A stretch of 25,889 bases of DNA, from contig BDIU01000493.1 of NCBI GenBank assembly GCA_002118135.1, positions 1 to 25,889 on the forward strand. Reading direction: 5' to 3'. A program made the translations under genes and the position numbers. The stretch comes from Trebouxia sp. TZW2008. Its lineage: Eukaryota; Chlorophyta; Trebouxiophyceae; Trebouxiales; Trebouxiaceae. Shown piece by piece: positions 1 through 11,000 of the stretch. The notes under the pieces are model-generated. The model had not been told where the DNA came from. It saw nothing but the letters and a program-made list of their open reading frames with translations, and made no database searches. Position 1 is the first letter of the stretch. Every line of letters starts with the position of its first letter.

Positions 1-575
1 TTTTTCTGCATCTCAGAGTCAGCAAGCTTCTGAACAAAAGCTTCAATCTGACCTGAGCTCAAAGAGCCTGCAGTTGAGCTCTGTTCCTGCTGATCAGCTG
101 TCTCAGTTGCAGCAGCACTTGATGTGCTGCACAACTGACATGACTGCAGCCTCTCCTCCAGCTGTTTGACTTTCTCTGTGAGATCTTTGACTTCCACCTG
201 AACCAAACGTTGTTGCTCTAGTATGGGTGCCACACATGCAGTCACCTTCTGATCAATATGATCCATCAGCTTCTTTTCCAAGTCATCAAAGCGGCTGGTG
301 AACATTTGTTCCTGGCGAGTAATGAACTCGTGTAGTTGAGTGAACTGTTGGTGTGCATCCTCTCTAATCTTTGCTGTTTCTATCGAGGCTGTTGCTGAAG
401 TGCTTGGCTGGTTTGACAGTTGGAGATCGTCAGCTGAACTGTCAGTCGCAGGCACTTCCGTTACGTCCGCTGCTTTGTCTTGAAATTTCTTTGACATTTT
501 CTTTGTGCGTTCGGATCTGCGCTGCGCTACGGGGGATGCTACATCTCTCACATAGTTCAAACCATCTGCAAGCAT
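1..575 (-). CDS. Coiled-coil protein, N-terminal part (runs off left edge)
   Basis: On the minus strand an ATG at 575 (MLADGLNYVRDVASP...) opens a frame of about 191 codons with no stop before the window edge; a second in-frame ATG is at 497 (MSKKFQDKAADV). Residues 1-26 are basic, 30-75 are Ser/Thr/Gln-rich, and about 75-140 form a heptad-like coiled coil (FTQLHEFITRQEQMFTSRF, then DLTEKVKQLEERL). The last visible residues read QIEAFVQKLADSEMQK. The frame stays open upstream of the ATG to about position 686, so the true start could be earlier or on another exon. I do not recognise a family. The layout of a basic, low-complexity start, a coiled coil and a KLADSE-like segment resembles ORF1 proteins of some LINE-type retrotransposons, but that is only an impression. 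It could equally be an ordinary gene lying tail-to-head downstream of MED14. Confidence 0.55.
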   Translation of the reverse strand, partial: MLADGLNYVRDVASPVAQRRSERTKKMSKKFQDKAADVTEVPATDSSADDLQLSNQPSTSATASIETAKIREDAHQQFTQLHEFITRQEQMFTSRFDDLEKKLMDHIDQKVTACVAPILEQQRLVQVEVKDLTEKVKQLEERLQSCQLCSTSSAAATETADQQEQSSTAGSLSSGQIEAFVQKLADSEMQK

Positions 576-1303
576 CTGAAGCTGGCTAGGCCAAGAAGAA
601 GAGGAATGTTGTATAGTCAGCACTGCAATACGCTCACCATAGAGAACCCGTACCTTTAGCTTGGGCTCTGATTGCTTGCCATGGCCGTTTCAAGCTGCTT
701 CAGAAGCAGAATCTGGCCACAAGCTGCAGCCAAGGCTTGTCTTCAAGTGATCACATTCATGAATTTGACAACATGAGACTCTGAAAATGCAAAGAGCAAG
801 CACGTCAACAACCTTGCTTGCGTTTTTAAGTATGCTGATTCAGGCCGATCATTAAGCAGTGTTCACTTGCTCAGACTGGTATCTGTCACCAGGTAACTTG
901 GAATTGGAAGGTGCTCCGACAATTGCTTTCAAGGTCGAACCCAAGCTGCGAAAGGACCCCGAGATTGTATTGCAAACACTGCGCCGATGCAAATCTATCA
1001 CAGGCTTTGTACACCTAAGGTTTGCAATGTTTGTTTGCATAATGACAAGGGCAAGATTGCAGACAGGGCGTAACAGCATGCACACATGGGTCATCCAGGT
1101 TTCAAGTCACCATTTCTGTTTAGTCATGAGTCAAAGGATTAGCATTATACAGAAAGCAGCATCTTCATCAGGCAGATCTGAGCTTGTTGATAAGGACAAG
1201 GGATTGCCTTCGGCCAGTCAGCCTGTTGACGTCATCTTTTCTGTTCTACAGCACATGTGTGAACATAGAGTTCTTTTCTTTGCAGCCACTAAGCTTTTGA
1301 GCA
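576..1303. other. Unassigned stretch downstream of MED14
   Basis: No confident gene is seen. A possible alternative last exon of MED14 lies on the minus strand at 656-712 (acceptor ...GTGGCCAG, then ILLLKQLETAMASNQSPS and TAA), in the correct phase if the exon ending at 1355 is spliced. Open frames on both strands at about 850-1425 are short, resemble nothing I know and overlap each other. The stretch most likely holds the MED14 3' UTR or last intron plus the flank of the coiled-coil gene. Confidence 0.4.
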
Positions 1304-4300
1304 CTACTGCTGCAAGAACAAAAGCAGGATCCTTCGCAAGGCAAAATTTCTCACCCACAGCCCAGCTGACATCTTATGCTGCTGAGCCACAGCAAAATAC
1401 TGTGCACTGGTGGCCACTTGAGTAGTAACGCCTGCTGGCAGATACACTCCCTCCTGACTCAATGCTGACTGCACTTTCTGTGGCAAACCGACTTCTTCAC
1501 TGGCAGCAGCAACAGCTGCAGCAGATGTCAACTGCCCTTTCTGTGACGGATCACCTTGCTGACTGGCTTCAGAGACTGTGGCAGCAGATGTCAGCTGCAC
1601 ATTGTGTGACATCTCAGAGCGTTGGCTGACTTCGGCAACATTTGCAGCTGGTGTCATGCTGCGTTGTGGTACAGGGAGATCATCCAGTGATAAGCCCAGG
1701 AAAGTTACGCTCCCCTTCACGAAGCGCAAAGACAGCAGCAGGTTAGGTTTAGATGCCTGCAAGCAGCATAACAATAGCCTTTTCGATTGTTGATGAACAA
1801 TGCTGTTTGACTTGCCCTTCCTGGAATGCACAGAGCAACAGGGTAGCGTTAGGTGCCTGCAAGCAGCAAAACAATAGCTTACTTCATGATGCATGAGCAA
1901 TGCAGTCTGAGTTGCTATCTATAAAGCGCAAATACAGCAGCAGGGCAGGGTAAGGTGCCTGCAAGCAGCAACTTCAGAGCTTTGGTGATGCAGAAACAGC
2001 AAGTAGAACTTGCTTTGACACAGGCAAGAGCTGTGACATCCACTGACATTTAGATACAAAAGCACAAGTGAAGTCTGTCTGATGCAGTAGCCATGGCTGT
2101 CGAAGGTCTTGTCAAAGGCTTGACAGTGGGACCAGCAAGGCCTCCTAAATAGCAGGCAAACAGGCACACCTCAGCAGGCGCTTGATTACAACAAACTACA
2201 GTAAACTCTCTTTGTAACGACTGCTTCGGTTACCAGCAAATTTGTCCTTACATCAAATTGTCCTTACTCAGAGGAACCACTGCAGTCAGAAGGCAGTGAT
2301 TGGTCACCAATGGCGCTGTCCTTACATCGAGATTGTCCTTACATCGAGTGTCCTTACAACGAGAGTTTACTGTACACCCAAAAACAACTTTGATAAGGAT
2401 TTACGACTCTGCACCGAAATGAACATCAGCCATCCTTGCCCTGCCGCTGAAAGCAAGCCTGCTGGCAAAACAGGGCGTGTTCCACTCGCATACAGCATAT
2501 ATGCTAGAATGTGTAATCTACCAGACTTGACACAATGGTTGTGTTGGTGACGCTATCATCTTTACTATAGTTGGATCTCACCTGGTGTATGCGTATCTGC
2601 ATCTGGTAGGGCGGACTATGACAACGGACAGACACCTGCCCTGGCTCCAGTCCAACAGTCCTACATGCCTCAGGGCAAGTGGCAGATGCTACTTCTGCCA
2701 GGGGCTGCGCAGTGATGGCCAGGGCATCCAGCAGAAGCCCTTCTTCACGCAGCTCTGCATGGCATAACAGTGCATTCATGCATGCATTCAATTCTACCAA
2801 TGCTGGAAAGCTTAAGGTTGTGAGGGAATCAAGCCCTTATGCGCTGTGGTGCGTCCAGCAGTAGTCCTTCTTCAACCAGCTCTGCAAGGTTAGAAAAGGT
2901 TCCCGTGTCTGGCAGCACAAAAATATCTATTCAGGACAAGTTGCCGACTGCATAAGCTCATGCTGTCAGGGGCTACGCTGTGATGACCATGGCATTCAGC
3001 AGCAGCCTTGTGGCGAACCCGTCGACAGGAAACCATGAACGATATCTTCCATCCCATGACTTCAAGCTCAAAGGACACTTGGGACTTGTTTCAGCTGAGA
3101 CCCAGTTTTGCGGCTGTTGCAGACATTGCTCAAGTGGTTGCGCACTCCTAGAAGGGTAAGGAAGATCCAGAGCAGGAGACATTGTCTCAGCAAAGTGCAT
3201 TGCTGCTGCCTGCTTTCCGCATGCATGCAGTATGAACCTGGGAACTTCAGGCTCAGTCCATGGTCAGCAGCGGAAGCACAAAGCATACCTACCATGTCTT
3301 GAAAGCTTTCTGCCATAGGTAACGAGAGCCATGCTGCTGCTGCCTGCCTATCTGACACAGACAGCATGTATCAACGCTCTACTGACTCAGTGCCAACAGC
3401 ACAAGCAGTGAGCTTACCTGCCATGTCTTGAAAGCTCTCTAGCACTGGAGGAGGCAGGGCAACAGCAGCTGTCATGCAACACTTGAGCCGAGGGCCTAGT
3501 TGCTGCTTTGTTTCGGACTGGGCTGCTGCTCCTAGAGGCAGCTGTGGCTTGCCATGCTGTGCAGGTCCTGAAGAGCCAGCTTTGCTGGGAACAGTGTCTG
3601 CTTGCTGATCTTGTTCAAGCTGCCACCAAACGTAGTGCGTCAGAAAGGGATCAGGCGGCGCTCCCTGCTCAGAGGCGGAGCCATGTGCTGTTTGAACTTG
3701 AGCTATGCTGTCATCGTCAGGCATGTCGACGTCCGCAGGCGGGAATGTTGCTACGTCGACCTCTTGCTTGATCAGCGTAGCCTGCGACGGAGTCACGTCC
3801 GAGCTGGACCAGGGCGGCGGCGGTCGAACCTGAAGCACGGCATGCGCAAGTCCAGCCTGAGCGATTTGGACTACGCCGCTGCCTGGCACATGCCATGACG
3901 GCAGTCGCCGCCGCCCTGAGTCAAGCTGACGCTTCTGATCATCGCTGCCATCTGCTGGCCGATTGCTTTGCAGCGACGCTGCTGCCAGCAAGAGATCATG
4001 ATTCTGAGGCGCTTGCTGCTCTTGCTTAATGGTGTCACAACGAGCTGCTGACACCGTATCCCTATGTCCAGGCTGCAGTGAAATACCAGGTTCAGCCTTC
4101 AGCCTGACCTGTGCAGCCTGCCTCTGACCTTCCTCTTGCCTGCTTGCCTGTCTTAGGGGCAGCTGACCACTGCTCACCATGGTCTGGAAGTGGTGCTGCT
4201 GGCTAGACATACAGCGGTGCAGTCTGGCCAGCATGACTTGCATGTGGCTGACTGATGTGATCAACTCCAGCAGGGCTATGACTGTGCCGCCCTCAAACAG

Positions 4301-4953
4301 ATTGCTGACCACTTGTATGCCATGCTGATGTCTTGACAAGCTTTGCCCTGTACTGTCAGGTCCCTGCTGTTGCACAGGTAGGAGGTGTGAATGACTGTGA
4401 CTTTGTGCTGTCTCTGCAAAAAGTCTGTGTGGTAGTTTTGCAAGGTAGGGACTGCAGACAAGGGCTGTCCACTCTCCTTGCGCGCCATGGGTAGAAACCG
4501 TCACTAAGCCTGCAGTCAGAGCGCAAAGTGGCTAACTGTTGTTCAAGAGAGCATGCAGGAATGCGATACCAAGACGAAGCTTTGCCAGACTCAGACATCC
4601 AATGTGAGTGTGCTTGGGGATATTTCTGATTGAGAACGCCTATGCGCGACAAGCAACCTGATCCATGAACACTGCTGAAACAGACTAGGCTATGCCTGAG
4701 TGAGTGTGCGTCTCAGCTCAAGTCACATGCTCAAGTGAGATTGTGCGCAGCCTCGGAATGGCTGACCAGCATCCTGGCTGCTTTTGCCATCGAGCTTCCG
4801 CCCTGCACTCACTCCATACAGTCTGATCGCCTTCCTTAGAAGTGAGAGCCAGGACATACAACCCGCATGCATGCAGTTATGCTTAAGCATCACAATTGCA
4901 ATGGGTGAGAGGGAGGGGGCAAGGGGGGCGGAAGTGGGGGGGGGGGGGGGANN

Positions 4954-5008
<55 letters not shown>

Positions 5009-8000
5009 AGAGGCTTACCTGTATCCTGGCTGCCTTTGCCTTCAAGCTGGTGCAGTGCATTCACTCCATACAGTCTGATCACCCTCTCACTTTTTGAGTG
5101 CAAAGAATGCTGATACTGCTGGGCACGCATCACAAGCTCCTCAGAGTAGGAAACTCCCAAGACCTGCAAGGTCCAACGAGTGTAAAACTGATGATGGATC
5201 GATAGTGATGGCCTTGATGAAAATGAAAATGATGATTAATGGTGAAAATGATGATTGGCCGATGCAAAATCCGAGGCTAATGATGGAAGTGATACTGACA
5301 ATGATGACGACAACAACTGCAGTAACAGCGGTGATACTGTTAGAACGAACTCCAAAGCCAAATGCCTTATGCTATGCATTCAAGTTCAGAGAGGCTCGGC
5401 AGTGAAACTGGAATTGCAGCTATAGACATGCCATGTGCCTGCTACATCACGGCGTGCAAGCCACCATTTGACACTTCCAGCAATTCATGCCATAGCGATA
5501 GACCCTGAGCTGAAGTTGAACATCAGACATCCTTACAAAGGCGCTCGGAACAAGCCTGCCTGGCGAGGCAGGACTTGGGCCATACACACCTAGCAAATGC
5601 GCTGGAACGTGCAACGATTGTGATTGATCTTGAGCTGACTTGATCCAGCTGACTGATGAAGAAGGGTACAAACACAGCATCTGCTGATGTCAGTAGTCTC
5701 ACCTGCAGCTCAGCCAACAGATGCTCCCAAACCACACGCTGGCAACACCATGTGATGACCCTGTCGACCTCAGGACCTTGACCTGCCGTGCTTGCAACTG
5801 GCTGGTCATCATCTTGAATCCCACCAGTTTTCTGCTGCTGCTGCTGCTGCTGCTGTGTTGTCCGCTGCTGCTTCTGTTGCTGCTGAGACTGCTGCTGTTG
5901 TTGCTGCTGAGACTGCTGCTGTGGTTGCTGCTGCTGCTGCTGCTGCTGCTGCCGATGTGTTGTCTGCTGCTGCTGCTGCTGCTGCTGCTGCAACAACTCC
6001 TGCTGTGGTTGCTGCTGCGACTGCTGCTGCTGCTGCAGCACTTGACTGATCTCAACACCATTCAGGGTGGGCTCTACCTTGTGCAAGCTATATGGCTTGC
6101 CGCCACCAGCAGTCATGGCTGTTGTGGTCTGACCTGCAGTCATGGAGACCAATTGCTGCTGGTGCTTGCCCAGCATCAGGCCGCTGTTGCTGTCAGGAGC
6201 CTCAGCCATGTCTGTATCAACTGCATGGGAGTCTGCCGTTAGTGCATGGTCTGCTGCCGCTGCTGAAGTGACTGATGATTGAGTCGTATGGCTTGGCACT
6301 GCAGTATATGCAATCACCTGCACACAGACAAATGAGCTCATGAGTGCAGGCAAAAAACCTAACGTCGTTGCAGGTGCTTGAAGCTGTACAGCAGAGCTTT
6401 GCAGATTGACCAGCTTGGCAGGGGCTGCTTTGCCTAATGCTTGAGTCACATGATGTGGCACTGCAGTGCATGACAGCACCTGCAAAGACGCAAATGGGCT
6501 CACAAAAGAAGCCTGAGGTATCCCTGCATCAACTGCTTTCAGCTCTGCGTGAGAGCTTTGCAAACTGGGCAGATTGGCAGGGGTTACTTTGGCTGATGGT
6601 TGGCTCACATGGCTTGGGACTACATGATGACACATGCACACAAATGAATGGGAAACCCTAAACCCTAAATAGTCATGTTTTCAGCCAACTTGCAAGTGCT
6701 TTGCATAGATAAACACCACATGTACTTACTGTACACGTGACTTCATTGAAGCAGACAGGATTGGGAGCTCTGCCGCTGAAGCCTAGTCAACATCAGATGC
6801 AACACAATTCTGGTGCGGCTAGGCCATTACCAGAACTTTGCAGCAGGCTTGCCTGTTATGACGCCAAGTGGCATAGACTTGTCTTTGTTGTTGCAGTTTT
6901 TGACACCTGCTGAATGCACACTCTGAACGTGCAGCTGCAAGTGGGCAGATAGCTTGTCTTCTTTCTTGTTACTATTTGCTGCATGGCGCCTCTGGATGTG
7001 CAGCCGCAGGCGGGCAGGTAGCTTGTTCTTTTCTTTTCCAATGCTTGTTCAGTATGAATAGATTATTTAGAGTTCCAATACCTGCTGAATGACGCCTCTG
7101 AATGTGCAGCTGCAGGTGAGCAGATAGCAACGCCAGCTAGCGTCATCTGGTGCTTGATGCAGTTCTGCCAGTAGGAAGAATCTCAGGGCAGCAGGGGCCC
7201 TTTTCTGCCCTTCAGAGCTGTCTTCTGTGCCTTTTGGCTTGAAGGGGAACACCGTTCTGAAAGGCACTTTACTGGACTGGCTTTGTGGCGCACCAGCTTG
7301 CAAAGGGCTGGCAGAAGGGCCCTGCCTTGGCAGAGGGCTGGCAGAGGGGGCCTGCCCTGGTAGAGGGCTGGCAGAAGCGCCCTGCGCTGGCGAAGGGCCC
7401 TGCCCTCCTATTGTAGCGTCACTAGGGCTGTCGAACTGTGCCCTGCTGAGTGAGGATGTGGGGAGCTGGCTGGTTTGCTGTCCTAGGTTCACCCAGGGTC
7501 TATACGACTGTTGACTGGGTGGCGTCTGGAGCATTGGCGTGCTTGGAAAAGCAAGCGCTAGGCAACTGGCCGGGACAACTTTTGGAGCAGATGGGTGTGA
7601 CTCCATATAGCTCTGCAGGCATTCACTGCAGCGCTTGAGTATGTGTTGCAGTTTGCCAGAAGCTCTGCAGCATTGGCGCACTTGAAAATGCAAGCGCTTG
7701 GCAGCCGGCTGGCGTCACTTTTGGAGCAGCTAGGGTTGACTTCATGAAGCTCTGCGGCCACAGACACCAGCACTTTAGGTGTTGTAGTTTGGCAGAAAGC
7801 CTGCATCAATGGCGTGCTTGGAAAAGCAAGCGCAACGCAGCTGGCTGAAACCAATTTTGGAGCAGAGGGATTTGGCTTCAGAAAGCTCTGCAGACATGAC
7901 TGACAGCGCGTCAACGTATGACAATGAAAGGCATCCAGAAAACGAGTAAGATAGTCGGTAGCTGCACAAGCTGTCATCAGGTGCTCTGGTACAAACACCA

Positions 8001-11000
8001 ATTCCCTGCGCCAAGCGCATTTACCGATGAAAATGGCCATGCGATACATGGTCACCACAAAAAATGCACAAATATGTGAGTATACATCGACTTGTGCAAG
8101 TTTTGACTCGGCCATCAGCAGTCACACAGAAATTCACCTTGCAAGCTGCATTGTATGGCCGATTTATATTTTAAAGCACAGATGAGCAACACAAGTTTAG
8201 GCTACTTTTACCATCAAGCTGCTTCTTCTCACAGAGCCCGTTAAGATGCCGTTCAGTGCTTTTGTTGGCTTGTTCTCTTGTCTTGCCTTCAATAATGACA
8301 AGTGTAGGTTGCCTCTGCGTAAATATTTCGAGGCAGCGTTAGTCAGCTATGCGAAGAAAGATTTCTGACTGTGTGTCAGAAGAGGCAGCTATTGTTCAAA
8401 GGCAGAGAGCAATGACATTTGCTGTGTGTAACCTTCAGTAATGTCAAGGGTAGTTTGACTCTCTGCAACCCATGCTTTGAGGCAGCATTGGCCAGCTGTG
8501 CAAAGCAGGCTTTCTGACTGAGGGTCAGAAGAGGAACGCTTAGCTCCTTAGCCAGGGCTGTGCTGAGGGCTGCCCCCCTGGACATTGAGGGGTCTTCAAG
8601 AGGGGCGTAGCGCATCTCCTTTTGTATGCTGACTAGTCTGCCTTCACACTGCAAGCCATCAGCAGCAGTGCTGGTCAGCAAAGCACAAAGGCTCCTGTTG
8701 GTTAGCAACACATAGGCATCTCCCTCTGTGTGTTGGCTAGTCTCCCTTCACACTGCAGTTCAAAGCATTTGTATACAGCAAAGCATCAGGACTCCTGTTT
8801 GAAGATTATTGACTAGGCTGCTTCCACATTACAGTCCACAAGGAGTGTTGATCCAACATGCAAACAACATGCATACAAGCGTCCAAACGCTCTTTTGCAG
8901 AATCGCACGCACAGAGCAAGCCGGTGTGAAGTTTGTGTTATTGACTTAAGACTTTTGCCACTGATGTTCAAGTGCCGGGAGCTATCTGACAGCCCAGACA
9001 GCAAAAAACGCCTTGTTGAATGACAACTTGGTTTTGCCAAAGGAGACATGGGTAGCAGAGAGATGGCAGGGTCTCAAAACAGGCGATATCAAGATACATA
9101 CATTACGTGTGCAAGCTGCTTGTGCTGCTATTGGCAAAACTGCATCAGGCCTCTGTGAGCTGTAGTAGTTGAATTGCTTACACTTTCCAGCGCGTGTGCT
9201 AGTGGAGTGTGGCCGAAGTGCTGTCTCGCCAGGCTGGCTTGTTCTGTGAACTGTTTTTGTGTTTATGAGATTAGCACTGACCTCTGAAACTAGCGGCTTG
9301 ACAGTCTGATCTTCAGACAAGGCTTCACCACAAGCAGCTTTCAGATAGCCAGTCTTGAGCTGCACCGAAACCACCAGCAGCACAGCGCCCCTGCTGCTCA
9401 TGACCAGGCTGGGGGCCTGGGGCAGGGCTACATTGGGGGTTGCTCCAGCCTGCCCAGATGCAGCTGCCCCTGCCTCAGGGTTTGTGCCAGTGCGCCCTTC
9501 TGCTGAGCCAGGGCCTGTTCCAGCCTGCCCTTGTGATGCTGCAGGGCTAGTCACAGCCTGCCCCTGTGATGCAGCCGCTGCCTTAAGGCTTGTATCAGCC
9601 AGCCCTCCCAATGGGGCAGGGTCTGTTCCATCATGTGCTGGTGGTCCTGCCCCTGCTCCAGGGCTCATTCCAGCCTGCCCTTGTGGTGTAGTCATCAGAC
9701 TGACTGGGCTTGAGGCGGGCTGACAGTTGGGCAGGAGATGAACGGTGCAGCCAGATTGAGTGAAGGAGGTTTGCTGCTGTAGGGCGCGGCACAAAGCCTC
9801 TGCATTACCAAGCAGCGCTGTTTCAGATGACGGATGTTCCCAGTCCAGAATCATCACAACTTTGACAGCAGCAGTATTGGTGCATGAAGGCCTGGAGTTG
9901 TCCTTCAGCGCAAAACAAAAGCGATGATGATGGCGTAGTGCTGCAAAGCTGATGATGCACATGTGAGACTGATGGTGCAAAACAGTTTAGTGAGGCAATG
10001 CTACATCATGATACATAATTGGCTGCACAGTCTTGACAGCTTAGTCATCATAGCGTACTTATGCTACATACCTAGCTGCACAGTTGCATGCTGAGTTGCA
10101 GCCTGAAGAAGAAGACTCTGCACATTGAGATGCTGCAAATCCAGCTCAAGCTTTTGCGCAGATTTGGAATCTGCTGTGGAATTTGGCTGAGGCTGAAGAG
10201 GAGGTACAGGAAGCACTGTGACTGATCCTGATGGGCTCAAGCCAAACTCAAGTGCTGGGGGGGCTGAAGGGGGGTGAAGGGGGGTTGCATGGTGGGGTGG
10301 CCTTCCATGAAGCTCTTGCTTGACATCTTTGACGGCGTTTAAAGATTGACTTGTCTGGATGTTCAACCAGAATGAACACCTGTAACATAAACAAGCAGGA
10401 ATGAACAGTCAAGTAAATCGTGGCTGAGTGCAAAAGCCTGTTTAGCAAGCATTTGTAATGTGAAGTACGCAGTCAACAGTCAAGTCCACTGATGATCAGA
10501 CTGGGACTGAAAGATGCAAAGATTGACAAGCAATGACTCAGCAGCATGATGGACAAAATTGCATACAAAAGAATAAGTTCTGTTTATCAGTTACAAAAAT
10601 CATACATATTTGGCTGTGATGAGACATGTGTAAGATGCGTATTCACAAGCAAAGTGCAGCTCTCATGACATCATCTGTGACCCCAATCACCAGTTCTGTG
10701 AGTCAAATTGCCTAGTGTTTCCTTGTCTAGAGAAACACTGACATTTGACAAGCATAAGAGTGTGCCATCAGGTACAAAGGCCAGGGACAAACCCAGAGAG
10801 GCCTACATCTGTGTACAAAGATCTCTCTACCCATCACATTCAGTATGTATGGTTTTGATTAGCACAGGACCAAACTGGTTGGAGACACTTGATTGCTGCA
10901 CTACATACCTAGCTGGGCCTGCTGAGCCTGTCTAGCATACGTTTTCAATGACAAATGAATGACAAGAGTGTCAGCCCAACCTGATGCCATTGGGCAAGAC

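Noticed and set aside
859..1425. Plus-strand open frame of 188 codons
   Set aside because: It starts on a non-ATG codon, resembles no known protein and overlaps the MED14 exon 15 region on the other strand.
4784..5113. Plus-strand polyglycine frame and minus-strand polyproline frame
   Set aside because: They arise only from the G homopolymer with NN; on the minus strand this run follows a splice donor and is intronic.
5721..6242. Plus-strand polyleucine/polyalanine open frames
   Set aside because: They are reverse-strand shadows of the CAG polyglutamine tract in MED14 exon 11.
6656..6669. Chromosome end or telomere addition
   Set aside because: Only two CCCTAAA units lie inside an intron, with gene sequence continuing on both sides.
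9355..9723. Plus-strand Ala/Pro-rich open frame of 122 codons
   Set aside because: Antisense shadow of the Gly-Gln-Ala repeats in MED14 exon 8.
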